Below, in pieces: positions 33,829 to 45,540 of a DNA stretch of 64,000 bases (the first letter of the stretch is position 1; every line of letters begins with the position of its first letter). The stretch covers positions 55,016,001 through 55,080,000 of the forward strand of contig JAUIMM010000200.1 of NCBI GenBank assembly GCA_031769625.1, written 5' to 3'. The DNA comes from Taudactylus pleione (taxonomy: Eukaryota; Chordata; Amphibia; Anura; Myobatrachidae). The notes beneath the pieces were generated by a model. The model was given only the letters and a program-made list of their open reading frames with translations, had not been told where the DNA came from and did not search any database. The translations under genes and the position numbers were made by a program.

Positions 33829-34720
33829 TACATGTGCACTTTGGCATTTCTGCAAATTAATGGTAGGACCAAAGCTGACTTTGTGTTGTTGTCTCAGCCT
33901 CAGCTGTGTTGCACTATATAAATGATCTCATGTATGTCTGTCTTTCAATGTGTCTATCTGTGTCTTTATCCAAATCTCTAAACATATATGCAGTTTTCCC
34001 TAAACATATACAGTATTTCATGCCTATTATTTTATAAAACTGTCAAAAAAAGAAAGACTAAATAAGCTGTATACTTACAAATAAGTGTTTCCACTTATTT
34101 CTGTTCTGTCATCAATTCAAAAGGAATCTGCAAATGTCAAGAGTACTCTGTTTTCAATTTGTCTTACTGATAGCAGGAATTGTTCCCGTGATGGTAAAAA
34201 CATTGTTTTCAAATGACAAAGACAAACTAATTTGCCCAGTTTCTGGCTTTGATTCTTTAATCTGCAAGTCAGAAAATTGCAGTATTCACAAAATGTCATT
34301 CACATGAAGGTAATAAGTGCTGTCACTGACGTTTTAGTTACTTGTATGTTGGTTTACATTGACTTACACACTACTGAAAGATAGAGAACATCAACATTTC
34401 TACAGCATGTCAATCCCTTCGTCAGGTATACCTTCTTTTCTTATTCTTGTTACTGCATAAATTAAATTAATTGGTATGTATTTAAGTAGCCTCCACACAG
34501 GATAGAGATTGGGATCAAGTTCCAGTTTTCTAAAATGTTGGCCCTTCTCCCAGCCCAGTAAGTACCTGGATTCATTGACAAGAGAAATGGACAACAACAA
34601 GCCTGGACTGGGGACTGCCATTCCCGTCAGGTTGGACTATAAAACATCATTATGGACTGTTTACCAACTAGCAGTAGGGCTTTGCTAAGTGTGGAAAGTC
34701 CACAAGATCTTATGTGCAAA
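33829..34720. other. Unassigned stretch
   Basis: No recognised domains or terminal repeats. Confidence 0.45.
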
Positions 34721-35319
34721 GGGCCTGATTCCGAGCCGGACGCTATTTGCGCTCGCTCGTTCAGAAAAAGGGGCTGGCTATTTAAATGAACCGTTCGCTC
34801 TTTGCGGTCTGTTCACGCCTCTATGTCTGAACGAGCGAACAAAACATGCGAACGTAATTTTGAAAAAAACGCCCCCTGGCCGCTCGCATCATACGTCATG
34901 TCCGCTATTTATTAGATTAATCGAGTACATCGAAAGGCGTCTTAACTGCTCGCTATTCTTGTGGTTGGTTTTTCCTACCACAATCATGCGAGCAGTTCTG
35001 ACTATAAAATAACCCAGTGACGTGGTCAATGACGCTGCTGTATTAATTATGCACACCCTTAAAACGCCCGTTTTGACCTTTAAGCACGCCTGCGTTCGGA
35101 TCTCCACTCCCCGTTTTCAAGCACCTTCCCCTGTTACCACCCACAAACGCCTCATTCTGTCACTCAAAATAGCAGGCATTCGCTATTTAGCGAGCACACG
35201 ATTTTCGGCCGCACTGACTGGTTCGCGCATGCGTATTAAAATCCGTACGCATGCGCAGTTGTGCAAACATCGGTAGGAACGAAGGAACGGCCGCTTACGA
35301 GCGGCTCTGAATCAGGCCC
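34721..35319. mobile_element. Harbinger-type MITE related to the Harbinger right end (599 bp)
   Basis: GGGCCTGATTCCGAGCCGG on the left, GCGGCTCTGAATCAGGCCC on the right, AAA on both sides. The right half (CACCCACAAACGCC, GCATGCGCAGTTGTGC, ACGGCCGCTTACGAGCGG) matches the right subterminal region of 12795-20773, so this is the best candidate for a deletion derivative mobilised by that type of element. Confidence 0.88.
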
Positions 35320-35474
35320 AAAGTTCACTGGTGTGGCTCGTATCTCCTCTATATAAAATAGCCCAGCAATTCTATTTAAATATTTGTTTGAATGATTTAT
35401 ACTATTAATAAAAAAAGCATTTTTTTCAGGATTATTAGCAAGGTTTTTTTGCTATGAATTATGTATCTATAGAT

Positions 35475-35765
35475 GTGTCCTTTCTCATCTAGCATCAATA
35501 TGCCATGCAGCGCGATATGCCTGGCGTCAGTGAGCCACCAGGTTCCATGAAACAATACTAGCGTTGGGCGGATTATTTTGCCGAAAATGTTTCTAAACCG
35601 CAACAAGATGACAGTTGTACATCTGTGTGCAATGGAGACTCAAAACGGAAAAAAGCTGAGGCCGCTACATTGTTGCACTTCACATGCTGATTGAGAGTTG
35701 CACACGAATATGCAAGTGTCATATATAAAATGAATCAGCATTGTGTGTCCTAGTCGCATACCACT
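35475..35765. repeat. Dispersed unclassified repeat, copy 1
   Basis: Shares long blocks with 54098-54390: CTCATCTAGCATCAA, ATGCCATGCAG, TATGCCTGGCGT, and later GACTGTAAACGG/GACTCAAAACGG. Same orientation in both. No coding signal. Confidence 0.75.
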
Positions 35766-35771
35766 GCAACA

Positions 35772-36049
35772 AATGCTGCTTACACACGTAAAGATTTTCT
35801 GTCCAACCATCCAGCTAGTTGATTGGTTGGAATGAAAATCTGGTAAGATATGAAAGCAAATGACAATCAGCAATTGTTTAGATCAAACATGTAACAAACT
35901 TGTCTGACGACCATTTTCATCTGTTTTCTGGCATTTAGGAGCAAATTGCTGATCATCATTTACTCCCATACCTTACCAGATATTTATTCCAAACCAAACA
36001 AACTAGTTGGATGGTTGGACAGAAAATCTTTAGGAGTGTACCCAGCTTT
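35772..36049. mobile_element. Foldback MITE (about 278 bp)
   Basis: Outer arms ACACGTAAAGATTTTCTGTC and the inverted GACAGAAAATCTTTAGGAGT, with CCAACCATCCAGCTAGTTG mirrored by AACTAGTTGGATGGTTGG. A partial relative begins at about 63488. Confidence 0.8.
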
Positions 36050-36220
36050 AGATGCATTTTCGTTAAGAGACACAAAAAAGATGCCCAGTGCTAGCAAAGT
36101 ATCACGGGACCAGGCGTGCTAACAGGGGCTGTTTGGCGTGTCTGCAGCAAAGTCGAGTGTGGATAAATCTGTAGCTCTAATTTTAAATTTGTTCGAAATA
36201 AGTTCAAACCTTTATCACCA

Positions 36221-36850
36221 TGGGGGTGATTCAATTGGGTGCGAAGTTTAATGGTTTTGGATTACCGCGCTCCTGATACCTGCGGTGTCCAATTGAAAAA
36301 ACTGGTCACTGAAAATTATGTTGTGCGTAAAGAAAATAAAATAAGAAAAGTTATACTTTCCTGTCCGGCGGCCCCTTCCATCTTGTCAATGGGTAGAGGG
36401 CTGCTGGGAGATGTAGTTTGGCTACAGGGTGCATAAACTCACACAAGGGGGTCACACACTCCAGGAGTCACTCACACACACACTCATACACACTTATATG
36501 CACTCACACTCACCTTGCTGCAGAAGACCCAGCTACTGAAGCTGGATGCAGAAGACACTGCTTCAGAAGGTGAATAATTAAGAACTAATTAAGCTAATTG
36601 AACACTTCCAATTGCTTAATTAGTCCTCGGAGGGGTGCTGCAGAGGTCCCGCAGTTTTTTCCAAAAATTAACAATTTTAGGAAAAATCAGACTTGCTCTG
36701 GAGGTGCGAGAAAAAAATACTTTTCTTTAGAAATCACTGCATCCCATTTTCAGTCCCCTAATTGAATAGCAAAAACCAGCGGCTGCGGGAAAAACCCTGC
36801 GCCGCAGGTTTTTTAAAATTCTCCCATCTGCAATTGGATTCCACCCCCAT
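36221..36850. mobile_element. MITE with GGGGGTGATTCAATTG ends (about 630 bp)
   Basis: Left TGGGGGTGATTCAATTGGG; right inverted TGGGGGTGGAATCCAATTG. No gene inside. Relatives of the end sequence occur at 24248 and 49915. Confidence 0.8.
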
Positions 36851-36865
36851 GTGTAGTATCTAGAC

Positions 36866-37048
36866 CAGGGGTTCCCAACCACGCTCCTCAAGGCACGCTA
36901 ACAATCCAGGTTTTAAGGATAGCCATACTGGAGCACGTGACTTAATTAGTACCTCAGTTATTTTGATTTAACCATCTGTGCTCAAGCCTGGATATCACTA
37001 AAACCAGCACTGTTAGTGTGCTTTGAGGACCGAGGTTGGGAATCACTG
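36866..37048. mobile_element. Small hAT MITE (183 bp) with perfect 8-bp TSD
   Basis: CAGGGGTTCCCAACC and inverted CAGTGATTCCCAACC ends, with ATCTAGAC on both sides (36858-36865 and 37049-37056). Typical small hAT MITE of vertebrates. Confidence 0.95.
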
Positions 37049-37903
37049 ATCTAGACCATCACTGGTGGACACTGTGCAGGTCATCAGTTTAGCTGCAGGT
37101 CCTACTATGTTAAGAGTAGGGGTGTGCACCGGCCACTTTTCGTGTTTTGTGTTTTGGATCTGGATCTTTCTTCGTGTTTTGGATCTGGATTGGTTTTGCC
37201 AAAACCACCCTTCCGTGTTTTGGGTTCTGGGTTTTGTGTTTTGGATCTGTATTTTTTTGAAAAAAAGCATAAAAACAGCTAAAATCACAGAATTTGTAGG
37301 TTTTTCTGCTCCTATGCTATTATTAACCTCAATAACCTTAATTTCCACTCATTTCCAGTCTATTCTGAATACCTCACACCTCACAATAGTGTTTTTATGT
37401 CCAAAAGGTTGCACCGAGGTAGCTGGATGACTATGCTAAGCGACACGAGTGGGCGGCACAAACACGTGACCCATCTAGGCGTGACACTGCAGTGGCAGAC
37501 AGGATGGCATTGAAAAACTAGGCCCCAAACTGTACATAATGCAAAGAAAAAAAAGAGGTGCAAGATGGAATTGTCCTTGGGCCCTCCCACCCACCCTTAT
37601 GTTGTATAAACAGGACATGCACACTTTAACAAACCAATCATTTCAGCGCCAGGGTCTGCCACACAACTGTGGCTGAAATGATTGGTTCGTTTGGGCCCCC
37701 ACAAAACAAGCTGGCAATTTATCTGTCCCTGCACAAACTGGCTCTACGGAGGCAAGATGTCATCCTCATCCTCCTCATCCACCGATTCCTCACCCTCTTC
37801 AGTGTGTACATCCTCATCCTCACAGAGTATTAATTCGTCCCTGCTGGAACCACAGGTCCCTCTGTACGTTCTGGAGGCTGGTCTCCCTGGAAGAGTTGAT
37901 AAT

Positions 37904-38118
37904 TCATTTTATGAACATCATCTTCTCCACATTTTGTGGAAGCAACCTCCTACGCCTTTCGCTGACAAGGTTCACGGCTGCACTAAACACTCTTTCGGAG
38001 TACACACTGGAGGGGGGGCAACTCAGGTAAAATAGAGCCAGTTTGTACAGGGACCTCCAAATTGCTTCTTTTTCCTGCCAGTACAGGTACGGACTGTCTG
38101 ACATGCCTACTTGGATGC
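37904..38118 (-). pseudogene. hAT transposase C-terminal dimerisation region
   Basis: Minus-strand peptide with the hAT C-terminal signature: YWQEKEAIWRSLYKLALFY followed by PPSSVYSERVFSAAVNLVSE and RRRRLLPQNVEKMMFIK. In the family this region mediates oligomerisation. The reading frame upstream runs directly into the 136-bp array, so catalytic residues are absent from this copy. Confidence 0.92.
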
Positions 38119-38138
38119 TGTCACCGATGTAATCCTTT

Positions 38139-40235
38139 AACAGACAGACGCACACGCTTGTCGCTGCTGCTTTGAGGATTCAAGTGCGGCTACAGCCCAC
38201 ACAATTCACAAAGACAGAAAAAAAAAAAGAATATTTTTATTGTTTGTGGAGCACACTTTGAGGGTTACACCACCCTTTAACAGACAGACGCACGCTTGTC
38301 GCTGCTGCTTTGAGGATGCAAGTGCGGCTACAGCCCACACATTTCACAAAGACCGAAAAAAAAAGAACAATATTTTAATTGTTTGTGTAGCACACTTTGA
38401 GGGTGTCACCACCCTTTAACAGACAGACGCACGCTTGTCGCTGCTGCTTTAAGGATGCAGGTGCGGCTACAGCCCACACAATTCACAAAGACAGAAAAAA
38501 GAAGAATATTTTTATTGTTTGTGTAGCACACTTTGAGGGTGTCACCACCCTTTAACAGACAGACGCACGCTTGTCGCTGCTGCTTTGAGGATGCAAGTGC
38601 GGCTACATCGCACACAAGTCACAAACACATTAAAAAAATAGTTTTTTATTTTTTGGAGCACTTTGAGAGTTACACCACCCTTTAACAGACAGACGCACGC
38701 TTGTCGCTGCTGCTTTAAGGATGCAGGTGCGGCTACAGCCAACACATTTCACAAAGACCGAAAAAAAAGAACAATATTTTAATTGTTTGTGTAGAACACT
38801 TTGAGGTGTCACCACCCTTTAACAGACAGACGCACACTTGTCGCTGCTGCTTTAAGGATGCAGGTGCGGCTACAGCCCACACAATTCACATAGACAGAAA
38901 AAAGAAGAAGAATATTTTTATTGTTTGTGTAGCACACTTTGAGGGTGTCACCACCCTTTAACAGACAGACGCACGCTTGTCACTGCTGCTTTAAGGATGC
39001 AGGTGCGGCTACAGCCCACACAATTCACATAGGCAGAAAAAAGAAGATGAATATTTTTATTGTTTGTGTAGCACACTTTGAGGGTGTCACCACCCTTTAA
39101 CAGACAGACGCACGCTTGTCGCTGCTGCTTTGAGGATGCAAGTGCGGCTACATCGCACACAAGTCACAAACACATTAAAAAAATAGTTTTTTATTTTTTG
39201 GAGCACTTTGAGAGTTACACCACCCTTTAACAGACAGACACACGCTTGTCGCTGCTGCTTTAAGGATGCAGGTGCGGCTACAGCCCACACATTTCACAAA
39301 GACCGAAAAAAAAAGAACAATATTTTAATTGTTTGTGTAGAACACTTTGAGGGTGTCACCACCCTTTAACAGACAGACGCACGCTTGTCGCTGCTGCTTT
39401 AAGGATGCAGGTGCGGCTACAGCCACACAATTCACATAGACAGAAAAAAGAAGAAGAATATTTTTATTGTTTGTGTAGCACACTTTGAGGGTGTCACCAC
39501 CCTTTAACAGACAGACGCACGCTTGTCGCTGCTGCTTTAAGGATGCAGGTGCGGCTACAGCCCACACATTTCACAAAGACCAAAAAAAAAAGAACAATAT
39601 TTTAATTATTTGTGTAGCACACTTTGAGGGTGTCACCACCCTTTAACAGACAGACGCACGCTAGTCGCTGCTGCTTTAAGGATGCAGGTGCGGCTACAGC
39701 CCACACAATTCACAAAGACAGAAAAAAGAACAATATTTTAATTGTTTGTGTAGCACACTTTGAGGGTGTCACCACCCTTTAACAGACAGACGCACGCTTG
39801 TCGCTGCTGCTTTAAGGATGCAGGTGCGGCTACAGCCCACACAATTCACAAAGACAGAAAAAAGAAGAAGAATATTTTTATTGTTTGTGTAGCACACTTT
39901 GAGGGTGTCACCACCCTTTAACAGACAGACGCACGCTTGTCGCTGCTGCTTTGAGGATGCAAGTGCGGCTACATCGCACACAAGTCACAAACACATTAAA
40001 AAAATAGTTTTTTATTTTTTGGAGCACTTTGAGAGTTACACCACCCTTTAACAGACAGACGCACGCTTGTCGCTGCTGCTTTAAGGATGCAGGTGCAGCT
40101 ACAGCCCACACAATTCACAAAGACAGAAAAAAAAGAACAATATTTTAATTGTTTGTGTAGCACACTTTGAGGGTGTCACCACCCTTTAACAGACAGACGC
40201 ACGCTTGTCGCTGCTGCTTTGAGGATGCAGGTGGA
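38139..40235. repeat. 136-bp internal tandem array, about 16 copies
   Basis: Units start AACAGACAGACGCACGCTTG and contain TCGCTGCTGCTTTAAGGATG, GTGCGGCTACAGCCCACAC, a variable A/GAA run and GTGTAGCACACTTTGAGGG. Spacing averages about 136 bp, with sub-types (CATCGCACACAAGTCACAAA variant at 38600, 39145, 39970) that themselves recur, suggesting higher-order duplication. The unit is homologous to the 160-bp subterminal unit (GCACGCTTG, GATGCACGTGCGGCTAC, TTCACAAACACAGAAAA). Confidence 0.95.
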
Positions 40236-40560
40236 ATCTAGACGGGATTTGGAACCGAGGACACACTACCTCCATCAATTGTCTAAATCCCACTGCACTA
40301 ATGTCGGATACCGGACGCACATCTAACACCAACATAGCAGTCAAGGCCTCAGTTATACATTTTGCTTCAGGATGACTGCTGTCGTACTTCATCCTCATCG
40401 CTAGGGACTGTTGGAGGGTCAATTGTTTAGTAAAAGTAGTGATGTTCCTACTTCCTCTCTGGGATGATGAACAACTCCCAGCAGCAGCAACAGCACTAGG
40501 AGGAAGTGGTTCTTGATCTTTCCCTATTTTATTTTTATCGGAGAAAGTTTGGTCCTCCAT
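40232..40560 (-). pseudogene. hAT transposase N-terminal piece (copy 2)
   Basis: Begins MEDQTFSDKNKIGKDQEPL, the same start as copy 3 at 44302, then jumps to a post-BED segment (LQQSLAMRMKYDSSHPEAK, LDVRPVSDISAVGFRQLMEV, PRFQIPSR) typical of hAT proteins before the catalytic domain. The coding sequence breaks off at about 40232 in the tandem array. So the BED finger and the catalytic domain have both been lost by separate events. Confidence 0.88.
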
Positions 40561-40589
40561 TTATGTTATATTGATATATATACGTGCGG

Positions 40590-41430
40590 CTAAAGCGCAC
40601 ACAAACACAGAAAATATTTTTTTATTTTTGCTGGAGAGTAGTGCACTTTGTGGGTTACACCACCCTTTAAGAAATGAGCCAGCCGGCTCTTTACTTATGG
40701 GACACAGGCGCACGCTTGGCGCTGCTCCTTTGTTGATGCACGTGCAGCCACAGTGCACACAAGTCACAAACACAGAAAATATATATTTTTTTGGTTTGGA
40801 GTGTACTTTGGGGGTTACAGAACCCTTTAACGGTCAAGCCAGCCGGCCCTTTACTTATGACACAGGCGCACGCTTAGCACTACTTTGTTGATGCACGTGC
40901 GGCTACTGCGCACACAATTCACAAACACAGAAAATAATTTTTTTTTTGGTTTGGACTGGAGTGTACTTTCGGGGGTTACAGCACCCTTTAACGGTCTAGC
41001 CAGCCGGCCCTTTACTTATGACACAGGCGCACGCTTGGCACTACTTTGTTGATGCACGTGCGGCTACTGCGCACACAATTCACAAACACAGAAAATAATT
41101 TTTTTTTTGGTTTGGACTGGAGTGTACTTTGGGGGTTACAGCACCCTTTAACGGTCAAGCCAGCCGGCCCTTTACTTATGACACAGGCGCACGCTTGGCA
41201 CTACTTTGTTGATGCACCTGCGGCTACTGCGCACACAATTCACAAACACAGAAAATAATTTTTTTTTTGGTTTGGACTGGAGTGTACTTTGGGGGTTACA
41301 GCACCCTTTAACGGTCAAGCCAGCCGGCCCTTTACTTATGACACAGGCGCACGCTTGGCACTACTTTGTTGATGCACATGCGGCTACTGCGCACACAATT
41401 CACAAACACAGAAAATATATTATTTTTTTA
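40590..41430. repeat. 160-bp subterminal tandem array (copy 2)
   Basis: About five units like those at 1-740, with one divergent unit (AAGAAATGAGCCAGCCGG) next to the coding start. The divergent first unit is shared with 44310-45160, so the arrangement predates the separation of the copies. Confidence 0.93.
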
Positions 41431-41758
41431 GCACTTGGGGGGAGCACCCCTGATGGACAGAGCACCCCCTGGACAACACTACAGCACCCCTTTAGGACTG
41501 GGACACTGCACAGGACTTTGGAGTGGACACAGCCCCTATGGAGAACTGACTGCACAACACAGTCCAGCCAGCCCCTATGGACTTTGAAGTAGTGGACACA
41601 GCCCCTATTAACAACAGCAGCACAGCACAACACAGCCAGCCCCTAAGGACTTTGAAGTAGTGGACAACAGCAGCACTACACTACACTACACAGCCCTAAC
41701 TCCCACCCTCCCTCTTCACTGTCCACAGCCGAGTGAGAAAATGGCGCCGACGCGGGTA

Positions 41759-41767
41759 CCTTATATA
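41759..41767 (-). promoter_or_regulatory. TATA box of hAT promoter (copy 2)
   Basis: Minus strand TATATAAGG with a CRE-like AACGTCATC upstream; conserved with 1135-1143 and 45532-45540. Confidence 0.65.
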
Positions 41768-41935
41768 GGATCCAAAACCCGCGAGACTCGGAAGGCGGGA
41801 TGATGACGTTTTGCCTCGATTTCAGATCCGAGTCAGGTGGGAAAAGTCGAGCCTGATTCGGATCGGACTCGGATCGGGGGGGCTCGGGGGGGTTCGGATT
41901 TCAGAAATCCGAACTCGCTCACCCCTAGTTAAGAG

Positions 41936-42601
41936 CCAATGACTGTGACAACTTGAGAATCGCTGGCACTTGTCACACATGTAACAAAGCTCCAGCTCCA
42001 AGAGGGATGATAAAGAAAGGGTTGATGCTAGATCCAAGTGGGTAGAAGGACCTCTGACATCACAACCATGTGACCGTTATAGCAGGGAGTGGGGCAAGGC
42101 CAGTTAACTAGCAGTTTTACTATCCACAAGGATATAGATAGGAGGAATAGTAACCGGTGGCAAGTGAATCGAGCGATTGTGGCCGAAGCGTGGCGAGCAA
42201 AGCGAGCCCGCGAGGGTACACTTTGGGCCTCATGTTCTGTGCCTTGCTCCTCCCCCTGCTGATTCGGGTCACAAGGTTGTCACATCAGAGGTCCTTCAGG
42301 ATAGATCTATCCATGAAGATAGTAAGAGTTTTCAGTGAAGGAGGGGCCGCAAACTCATGGGATCGTGGCTCCTCCAATCAGGCTGCATGTATGACACAGT
42401 GCAACATGAGTCTGCCCTGCATTTATTCTCTGTTGTTCAGGAGGAGCACTCTGCTGTACACTACTTAATTCAGAGTTATAATAACACAATAAAATCACCA
42501 TGTAGCTCTGACACAGGCCAGCTGACATCATATCTCAGCTCTCTGTAGTGTATATGTGTTCGAAAAACAAAAATTAGACATCACTCACAATTTAAAAACA
42601 C
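41936..42601. other. Gap between two hAT copies, with an inverted-repeat element
   Basis: GAAGGACCTCTGACATCACA at 42047 is answered by the inverse TGTCACATCAGAGGTCCTTC ending at 42298, enclosing GCGAGCAAAGCGAGCCCGCG. This is an unclassified element of about 250 bp; the rest is unassigned. Confidence 0.6.
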
Positions 42602-43199
42602 TTTATAATTAGGGGTGTGCACCGGCCACTTTTCGTGTTTTGTGTTTTGGTTTTGGATCTGGATCTTTCTTCGTGTTTTGGATCTGGATTGGTTTTGCCA
42701 AAACCACCCTTCCGTGTTTTGGGTTCTGGGTTTTGTGTTTTGGATCTGTATTTTTTTGAAAAAAAGCATAAAAACAGCTAAAATCACATAATTTGTGGGT
42801 TTTTATGCTCCTATTCAAATATTAACCTCAATAACCTTCATTTCCACTCATTTCCAGTCTATTCTGAACACCTAACACCTCACAATATTGTTTTTATGGC
42901 CAAAAGGTTGCACCGAGGTAGCTGGATGACTATGCTAAGCGACACGAGTGGGCGGCACAAACACGTGGCCCATCTAGGAGTGACACTGCAGTGGCAGACA
43001 GGATGGCAGTTTGAAAAACTAGGCCCCAAACAGTACATACTGCAAAGAAAAAAAAGAGGTGCAAGATGGATTGTCCTTGGACCTTCCCACCCACCCTTAT
43101 GGTTGTATAAATAGGACATGCACAATTTAACAAACCAATCATTTCAGAGCCAGGGTCTGCCACATGACTGTGGCTGAAATGATTGGTTCGTTTGGGCCC

Positions 43200-44302
43200 T
43201 CACAAAACAAGCTGGCAATTAATGTGTCCCTGCACAAACTGGCTCCACGGAGGCAAGATGTCGTCCTCATCCTCCTCATCCACCGATTCCTTGGATAAAA
43301 CAGGAAAAAGGGATTTAGGTGTCCCTGTACTGCTTACGGTCTTAGCCAAAGTTTCTGAACTTGACAGTAACTTTTTATGAACGCGCTGCAGGTGCCGTAT
43401 AAGGGAGGATGTTCCTAGGTGGTTAACGTCCCTACCCCTACTTATTTCACCTTTACATATGGTACATATGGCAAGACAATTGTTGTCCGGATTTGGATAG
43501 AAATATTGCCAGACCAAAGAGGTGGAATGTTTGGTCTTCTGCCCAGGCATGACCGTGATGGGCTTTTTCATCCCACGGACAACAACTGTCTCCCCCGGAG
43601 CCTGATTTAAACAAACCACATCACCATCAGAATCCTCCTCGCCAACTTCCTCCTCAGCGCCAGCTACACCAGTATCCTCATCCTGTTGTACTTCAACAGT
43701 GACATCTTCAATTTGCATATCAGCAAGTGGACTGTGGGTGCTCCTTTCAGCACTTGCAGGGGGCGTGCAAATGGTGGAAAGAGCCACCTCTTCCCGTCCG
43801 GTGCTGGGAAGGTCAGGCATTGCAACCGCCACCACACTTGGACTCTCCTTGGGGATTTGTGATGTCTTCTTAGAACGCACAGTTCTTTGATGTGCTTTTG
43901 CCAGCTTAACTCGTTTGATTTTTTTAGCGGGAGGAGGGCTTCCATCGTCATGTGAAGCTGAACCACTAGTCATGAACATACTAGTCATACTAGTATGACA
44001 CACACTAGTCATAGGGAAAGACCTTAGCCGTTCCTTGCCACTCCGTGTCATAATGGCATATTGGCAAGTTTACGTTTCTCTTCAGATGATTTAAATGTTT
44101 TTTTTAAGGTCATTTTCCTGAACTTTGTCATTTGGGATTGTATGTGGCCTCTACTATGACATTGGGCATCGGCCTTGGCAGACGATGTTGATGGCATGTT
44201 ATCGTCTATGTCATGACTAGTGGCAGCAGCTTCAGCAATAGGAGGAAGTGGTTCTTGATCTTTCCCTATTTTATTTTTATCGGAGAAAGTTTGGTCCTCC
44301 AT
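43200..44302 (-). pseudogene. hAT transposase N-terminal half with BED zinc finger (copy 3)
   Basis: First piece 44302-44048 starts MEDQTFSDKNKIGKDQEPL; the frame then shifts to 44051-43200 (283 codons). That frame has a basic stretch (PPPAKKIKRVKLAKAHQ, likely nuclear signal), a long acidic linker, and a BED-type finger at residues 176-230: W181, C196-x2-C199, H220 and H225 (CTICKGEIS, SLIRHLQRVH). BED fingers bind transposon ends in hAT transposases. The frame stops after the finger in 3' untranslated sequence, so the catalytic RNase H-like domain is absent. Such BED-only derivatives can act as repressors in principle; that is inference. Confidence 0.9.
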
Positions 44303-44309
44303 TTATGTT

Positions 44310-45160
44310 ATATCGATTTGATATATACATGCGGCTAAGGCGCACACAAACACAGAAAATATTTTTTTATTTTTGCTGGAGAGTAGTGCACTTTGTGGGT
44401 TACACCACCCTTTAAGAAATGAGCCAGCCGGCTCTTTACTTATGGGACACATGCGCATGCTTGGCGCTGCTCCTTTGTTGATACACGTGCAGCCACAGTG
44501 CACACAATTCACAAACACAGAAAATATTTTTTTATTTTGTTTGGAGTGTACTTTGGGGGTTACAGCACCCTTTAACGGTCAAGCCAGCCGGCCCTTTACT
44601 TATGACACAGGCGCACGCTTGGCACTACTTTGTTGATGCACGTGCGGCTACTGCCCACACAATTCACAAACACAGAAAATATTTTTTTATTTGGTTTGGA
44701 GTGTACTTTGGGGGTTACAGCACCCTTTAACGGTTAAGCCAGCCGGCCCTTTACTTATGACACAGGCGCACGCTTGGCACTACTTTGTTGATGCACGTGC
44801 GGCTACTGCGCACACAATTCACAAACACAGAAAATATTTTTTTATTTGGTTTGAAGTGTACTTTGGGGGTTACAGCACCCTTTGACGGTCAATCCAGCCG
44901 GCCCTTTACTTATGACACAGGCGCACGCTTGGCACTACTTTGTTGATGCACGTGCGGCTACTGCACACACAATTCACAAACACAGAAAATATTTTTTTAT
45001 TTGGTTTGGAGTGTACTTTGGGGGTTACAGCACCCTTTAACGGTCAAGCCAGCCGGCCCTTTACTTATGACACAGGCGCACGCTTGGCACTACTTTGTTG
45101 ATGCACGTGCGGCTACTGCGCACACAATTCACAAACACACAAAAAATATTATTTTTTTAG
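44310..45160. repeat. 155-160-bp subterminal tandem array (copy 3)
   Basis: About 5.5 units; the A/T run is consistently TATTTTTTTATTT rather than TAATTTTTTTTTT as in the other copies, so the units within this array have been homogenised. Confidence 0.93.
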
Positions 45161-45531
45161 CACTTGAGGGGAGCACCCCTGACGGATAGAGCACCCCCTG
45201 GACAACACTACAGCACCCCTTTAGGACTGGGACACTGCACATGACTTTGGAGTGGACACAGCCCCTATGGACAACTGACTGCACAACACAGTCCAGCCAG
45301 CCCCTATGGACTTTGAAGTAGTGGACACAGCCCCTATGGACAACAGCAGCACAGCACAACACAGCCAGCCCCTATGGACTTTGAAGTAGTGGACACAGCC
45401 CCTATGGACAACAGCAGCACAGCACAGCACAACACTACTCTGCACTACACTACACAGCCCAGCCAGCCCTAACTCCCACCCTCCCTCTTCACTGTCCACA
45501 GCCGAGTGTGAAAATGGCGCCGACGCGGGTA

Positions 45532-45540
45532 CCTTATATA
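45532..45540 (-). promoter_or_regulatory. TATA box of hAT promoter (copy 3)
   Basis: TATATAAGG on the minus strand in the same context as the other two copies. Confidence 0.65.

Larger units (their letters stand above)
37117..41927 (-). mobile_element. hAT transposon copy 2 (4811 bp), internally deleted and repeat-expanded
   Basis: TIRs TAGGGGTGTGC and, inverted, TAGGGGTGAGC, with a perfect 8-bp duplication GTTAAGAG at 37109-37116 and 41928-41935. On the minus strand the order is: promoter (TATA at 41767-41759), 160-bp array, transposase N-terminal piece (40560-40232), a 136-bp tandem array in place of the catalytic centre, the C-terminal dimerisation region (38118-37904), then a 3' untranslated part with a hairpin (37638-37690). 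The catalytic core and BED finger are missing. Confidence 0.95.

Noticed and set aside
33348..33860. 170-codon frame
   Set aside because: Lies in a palindromic MITE; both strands and several frames are open because of the inverted repeats and G+C content, and it is not conserved in sister copies.
38406..40111. Recurring 60-80-codon minus-strand frames with LKQQRQACVCLLKGG
   Set aside because: They are produced by the 136-bp tandem array; every unit gives the same peptide and frame lengths follow unit boundaries.
38139..40235. CRISPR-like array of regular repeats
   Set aside because: Units are contiguous tandem repeats without unique spacers, in a eukaryotic transposon.
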